Origin: Clostridiales bacterium UBA1234
GTDB taxonomy: Bacteria; Bacillota; Clostridia; TANB77; UBA1234
DNA length: 14,217 nt
NCBI GenBank assembly: GCA_002308995.1
Contig: DBWQ01000028.1
Span: 38,992-53,208, forward strand
Reading direction: 5' to 3'
Positions 11,857 to 14,217 of this stretch are shown in pieces (the stretch's first letter is position 1; every line of letters begins with the position of its first letter). The notes beneath the pieces were generated by a model. It made no database searches. It was not told where the DNA came from and saw only the letters and a program-made list of their open reading frames with translations. The position numbers and the translations under genes were made by a program.

Positions 11857-12507
11857 ATGAAAAAAGGTATTTACGGTAAAAAATTAGGTATGACTCAAAT
11901 CTTCGATAAAGACGGATTAGTAATCCCTGTTACAGTAGTAGAAGTTGAGCCTAGCCTTGTTTTAAGAAAGAAAACAGTTGAAACAGATGGCTACAATGCA
12001 ATCGTTCTTGCAACTGGTGAAGTAAAAGAAAAACAAATGAATAAGCCAGATAAAGGCCAATTTGATAAAGTAAAACTTTCTTATAGAAAGTATATCAAAG
12101 AATTAAGACTTGATGATATCGAAAACTACAATGTTGGTGACGAACTAAAAGCTGATATTTTTGAAGCTGGAGAGTTAGTTGATGTTCAAGGCGTATCAAA
12201 GGGTAAAGGATTCCAAGGTGTTATCAAGAGACATGGTCAACACATTGGACCAAAGGGACATGGTAGTATGTACCACAGAAGACCAGGTTCTATGGGACCT
12301 ACATCTTCTCCAGGTAGAGTATTCCCAGGTAAGAAATTACCAGGACACACAGGAAAGAATACAACAACAGTTCAAAACTTACAAATCGTTAAAGTAGATA
12401 TGGATAAGAACGTTATCTTAATTAAAGGTTCTATCCCAGGATACAAAAATTCATTAGTTAGAATCAAAGAAACAGCTAGAACTGCAGTTTCTAAGAGTGC
12501 TAAATAA
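11857..12507 (+). CDS. rplC: 50S ribosomal protein L3 (uL3)
   Basis: A 216-residue L3, full length. It binds 23S rRNA early in 50S assembly near the peptidyl-transferase centre. Recognised by MKKGIYGKKLGMTQIFDKDG at the start, and by the central loop with KGKGFQGVIKRHG and HRRPGSMGPTSSPGRVFPGK, then LPGHTG. AAGGAGG precedes the ATG. It ends 19 bases before rplD. Confidence 0.98.
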   Translation: MKKGIYGKKLGMTQIFDKDGLVIPVTVVEVEPSLVLRKKTVETDGYNAIVLATGEVKEKQMNKPDKGQFDKVKLSYRKYIKELRLDDIENYNVGDELKADIFEAGELVDVQGVSKGKGFQGVIKRHGQHIGPKGHGSMYHRRPGSMGPTSSPGRVFPGKKLPGHTGKNTTTVQNLQIVKVDMDKNVILIKGSIPGYKNSLVRIKETARTAVSKSAK

Positions 12508-12526
12508 GAGAGAGGAGGAAATATAG

Positions 12527-13147
12527 ATGCCAAAGGTTGATTTATTAAATAAAGAAGGTAAAAAGGTTGGCAATATAGAGCTTTCAGACGAAATCTTCAA
12601 TGTTGAAGTCAATGAAGATGTTATGCATGAAGTAGTTCTTAATTATTTAGCTAATCAAAGACAAGGAACACAATCTACAAAAACACGTAGTGAAGTTTCT
12701 GGTGGTGGTAAGAAACCATGGAAACAAAAAGGTACTGGTAGAGCAAGACAAGGTAGTATTCGTGCTACACAATGGATTAAAGGTGGTATTGCTCTAGGAC
12801 CAAAACCAAGATCTTACAAATATACATTAAACAGAAAAGTTAAGAGATTAGCTTTAAAATCTGCTCTTACAACAAAAGTTTTAGAAAAGAAACTTGTTGT
12901 ATTAGATAGTTTAGATTTTGAAGAAATCAAAACAAAGAATATGGCACAAGTATTAGAGAATATTAAAGTTGAAAATGCATTAGTTGTTCTTGCAGACAAG
13001 AACTTAAATGTACAAGCTTCAACAAGAAATATTCCAAATGTAAAAACAGCTCTTGTAAACACAATCAATACATACGATATCTTAAAGTATGATTCATTTG
13101 TTGTAACAAAAGAAGCTGTAGAAAAAATTGAGGAGGTGTACGCATAA
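12527..13147 (+). CDS. rplD: 50S ribosomal protein L4 (uL4)
   Basis: A 206-residue L4, full length. It binds 23S rRNA and lines the exit tunnel; in some bacteria it represses its own operon. Seen: the tunnel loop region with GGGKKPWKQKGTGRARQGS and GPKPRSYKYTLNRKVKRLAL, and the C-terminal globular part. AGGAGG precedes the start. Its stop codon overlaps the rplW start by one base (taATG), which implies coupled translation. Confidence 0.98.
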   Translation: MPKVDLLNKEGKKVGNIELSDEIFNVEVNEDVMHEVVLNYLANQRQGTQSTKTRSEVSGGGKKPWKQKGTGRARQGSIRATQWIKGGIALGPKPRSYKYTLNRKVKRLALKSALTTKVLEKKLVVLDSLDFEEIKTKNMAQVLENIKVENALVVLADKNLNVQASTRNIPNVKTALVNTINTYDILKYDSFVVTKEAVEKIEEVYA

Positions 13148-13491
13148 TGGTAGCAGAAGACATTATTGTTAGACCAGTGATTACTGAAAAAAGTAGCACC
13201 GCTATTAACCAAGGAAAGTACACATTCGAAGTAAATAAAAAAGCAACTAAAATTGATATTAAACATGCAGTTGAAAAATTATTCGAAGTTAGAGTACTAG
13301 ACGTTACAACAATTAACGTTAAGGGTAAACCTAAGAGACAAGGCGTTCACGAAGGTATGACATCTGATTGGAAGAAAGCAATTGTTACAATTGATACAAA
13401 CCCAGCAGATAAAACATATATCGCAAAAGGTGGTAAAGCTAAGAAGCTTGATAAGAAGTATAAGACTTCTATCGAAGAATTCGGCGCTTAA
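13147..13491 (+). CDS. rplW: 50S ribosomal protein L23 (uL23)
   Basis: A 114-residue L23, which sits at the tunnel exit and docks trigger factor and SRP. Recognised by IIVRPVITEKSS, the KATKIDIKHAVEKLFEVRV segment and the KGKPKRQG loop. It is somewhat longer than the usual 95-100 residues, with a Lys-rich C-terminal tail (GGKAKKLDKKYKTSIEEFGA). GGAGG for this start lies inside the end of rplD. Confidence 0.97.
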   Translation: MVAEDIIVRPVITEKSSTAINQGKYTFEVNKKATKIDIKHAVEKLFEVRVLDVTTINVKGKPKRQGVHEGMTSDWKKAIVTIDTNPADKTYIAKGGKAKKLDKKYKTSIEEFGA

Positions 13492-13495
13492 CTAA

Positions 13496-13619
13496 GAAAA
13501 GCTTGAAAATCATCATCTTGTCCATTTTCGTTCGGTATATCGGTGCTCAACGTGCAATAGCACGCCTCCACTCCTCATACCTCATGAAAATGAACAATCT
13601 AATAATTTTGAAGCTTTTC
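13496..13619. repeat. 124-bp imperfect palindromic element between rplW and rplB
   Basis: The sequence folds back along its whole length. GAAAAGCTT (13496-13504) pairs with AAGCTTTTC (13611-13619), followed inward by AAAAT/ATTTT, TTGT/ACAA, CATTTTC/GAAAATG (13523-13529 / 13586-13592), GGTAT/ATACC, GTG/CAC and CGTGC/GCACG around an aata loop (13556-13559). Small, near-symmetric internal loops separate the stems. It codes for nothing convincing. The layout suggests a mobile palindromic repeat (MITE/REP-like) or a structured RNA in the operon message. Confidence 0.75.
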
Positions 13620-13639
13620 AAAAGAATTATTAAACGTAG

Positions 13640-13661
13640 GGAGCGACGCCCTCGTCGCTCC
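13640..13661. repeat. GC-rich hairpin repeat
   Basis: GGAGCGACG (13640-13648), loop ccct, CGTCGCTCC (13653-13661): a perfect 9-bp stem, very GC-rich for this region. It follows the 124-bp palindrome and lacks a T-run, so it is unlikely to terminate the operon. It looks like a dispersed intergenic repeat. From 13662 to 13740 only a short near-direct repeat (GGCCTaAAATAA-type, about 13692 and 13733) is seen. Confidence 0.7.
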
Positions 13662-13761
13662 GTAAAGAGCAATTTAGCACATAAAGGTTGGAGGCCTAAA
13701 ATAAACAACCTGAAAAGCTAAAACAAGACTTGGCCTTAAAATAATAAAGGAGAAAATTAAA

Positions 13762-14217
13762 ATGGGTATTAAACAATTTAAACCAACAACTCCATCAAGA
13801 CGTGGTATGACAGTTTCAACATTTGAAGATATTACAAAAAAGACTCCAGAAAAATCTTTAACAACAAGTTTAAAGAAAAATGCTGGTAGAAATTCTTATG
13901 GTAGAATTACTGTTAGACATCAAGGTGGCGGTTTCAGAAGAAAATATAGAATTATTGATTTTAGAAGAAGAAAAGTAGATGTTCCAGCAAAGGTAGTTGC
14001 TATTGAATATGATCCAAACAGAACAGCAAATATTGCTTTACTTGAATATGAAGATGGCGAGAAAGCATATATCCTTGCTCCAATCGGATTAAAAGTAGGT
14101 GCTACTGTTATGGCTGGTGCAAATGCTGATATTAAACCAGGAAATTCTCTTCCTATTTCAAGCATTCCTGTTGGTACAATGATTCACTGTATCGAATTAA
14201 AACCAGGAAAAGGTGCT
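13762..14217 (+). CDS. rplB: 50S ribosomal protein L2 (uL2), 3' end outside window
   Basis: The first 152 codons of L2, open to the right edge; the full protein is about 275 residues. L2 is a universal 23S rRNA-binding protein needed for subunit association and peptidyl transfer. Recognised by MGIKQFKPTTPSRRGMT, GRNSYGRITVRHQGGG and the RKYRIIDFRR segment, then VVAIEYDPNR and AYILAPIGLKVG. AAAGGAG lies upstream of the ATG at 13762. It is separated from rplW by about 270 bases of repeat-rich DNA, where related operons usually have a few tens of bases. Confidence 0.97.
   Translation, partial: MGIKQFKPTTPSRRGMTVSTFEDITKKTPEKSLTTSLKKNAGRNSYGRITVRHQGGGFRRKYRIIDFRRRKVDVPAKVVAIEYDPNRTANIALLEYEDGEKAYILAPIGLKVGATVMAGANADIKPGNSLPISSIPVGTMIHCIELKPGKGA

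Noticed and set aside
13503..13721. 72-codon frame between rplW and rplB
   Set aside because: It runs through the two palindromic elements, has no ribosome binding site, and its basic, repeat-like translation is explained by the hairpins.

Overview
The window reads as a low-GC Gram-positive chromosome, most likely a clostridial (Bacillota/Clostridia) gut-type bacterium. The reasons are strong AGGAGG-type ribosome binding sites, consensus sigma-A promoters with extended -10 boxes (TGn), an AT-rich codon style, the YebC/Dtd/Tex housekeeping genes, and the start of an S10 ribosomal-protein operon in the order rpsJ-rplC-rplD-rplW-rplB. I cannot name the genus from the sequence alone.

Layout. (1) 1-1713 is an accessory segment. 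It holds a minus-strand gene, GC-rich by eye, encoding an N-terminal helix-turn-helix, an acidic linker built from 48-bp tandem repeats, and a C-terminal degenerate PIN-nuclease-like domain. Its promoter faces a second promoter driving a 66-codon gene of unknown function on the plus strand, followed by an AT-rich stretch of mutually exclusive hairpins and a very strong terminator. (2) 1807-4167 looks like one operon: yebC, a small three-helix membrane protein, a HAD-family phosphatase and dtd. (3) 4178-4624 is a single unknown gene with its own promoter and terminator. (4) 4628-6879 is tex with its own promoter and terminator. (5) 6886-11107 holds four consecutive single-gene transcription units. 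Each starts with a TTGACA / 17 bp / TGa-TA(T/C)AAT promoter and ends in its own intrinsic terminator. Three encode paralogous acidic proteins with a shared helical N-terminal domain and one or two DUF1292 (YrzB)-like C-terminal domains; the fourth, in second position, encodes an unrecognised protein with two C-x4-H/C-x2-C putative zinc-binding motifs. (6) 11188-14217 is the S10 operon with a structured ~220-nt leader. It is interrupted between rplW and rplB by about 270 bp carrying a 124-bp imperfect palindrome and a second GC-rich hairpin. rplB runs off the right edge.

Working together. The housekeeping genes serve translation and its quality control: YebC, D-aminoacyl-tRNA deacylase, Tex and ribosomal proteins. 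The two places most likely to hold undescribed biology are the HTH/repeat/PIN-like gene with its divergent small ORF and structured RNA, and the 6.9-11.1 kb cluster of strongly promoted DUF1292-like paralogues plus the double-zinc-motif protein. Everything said about their function is inference; no similarity search was possible.
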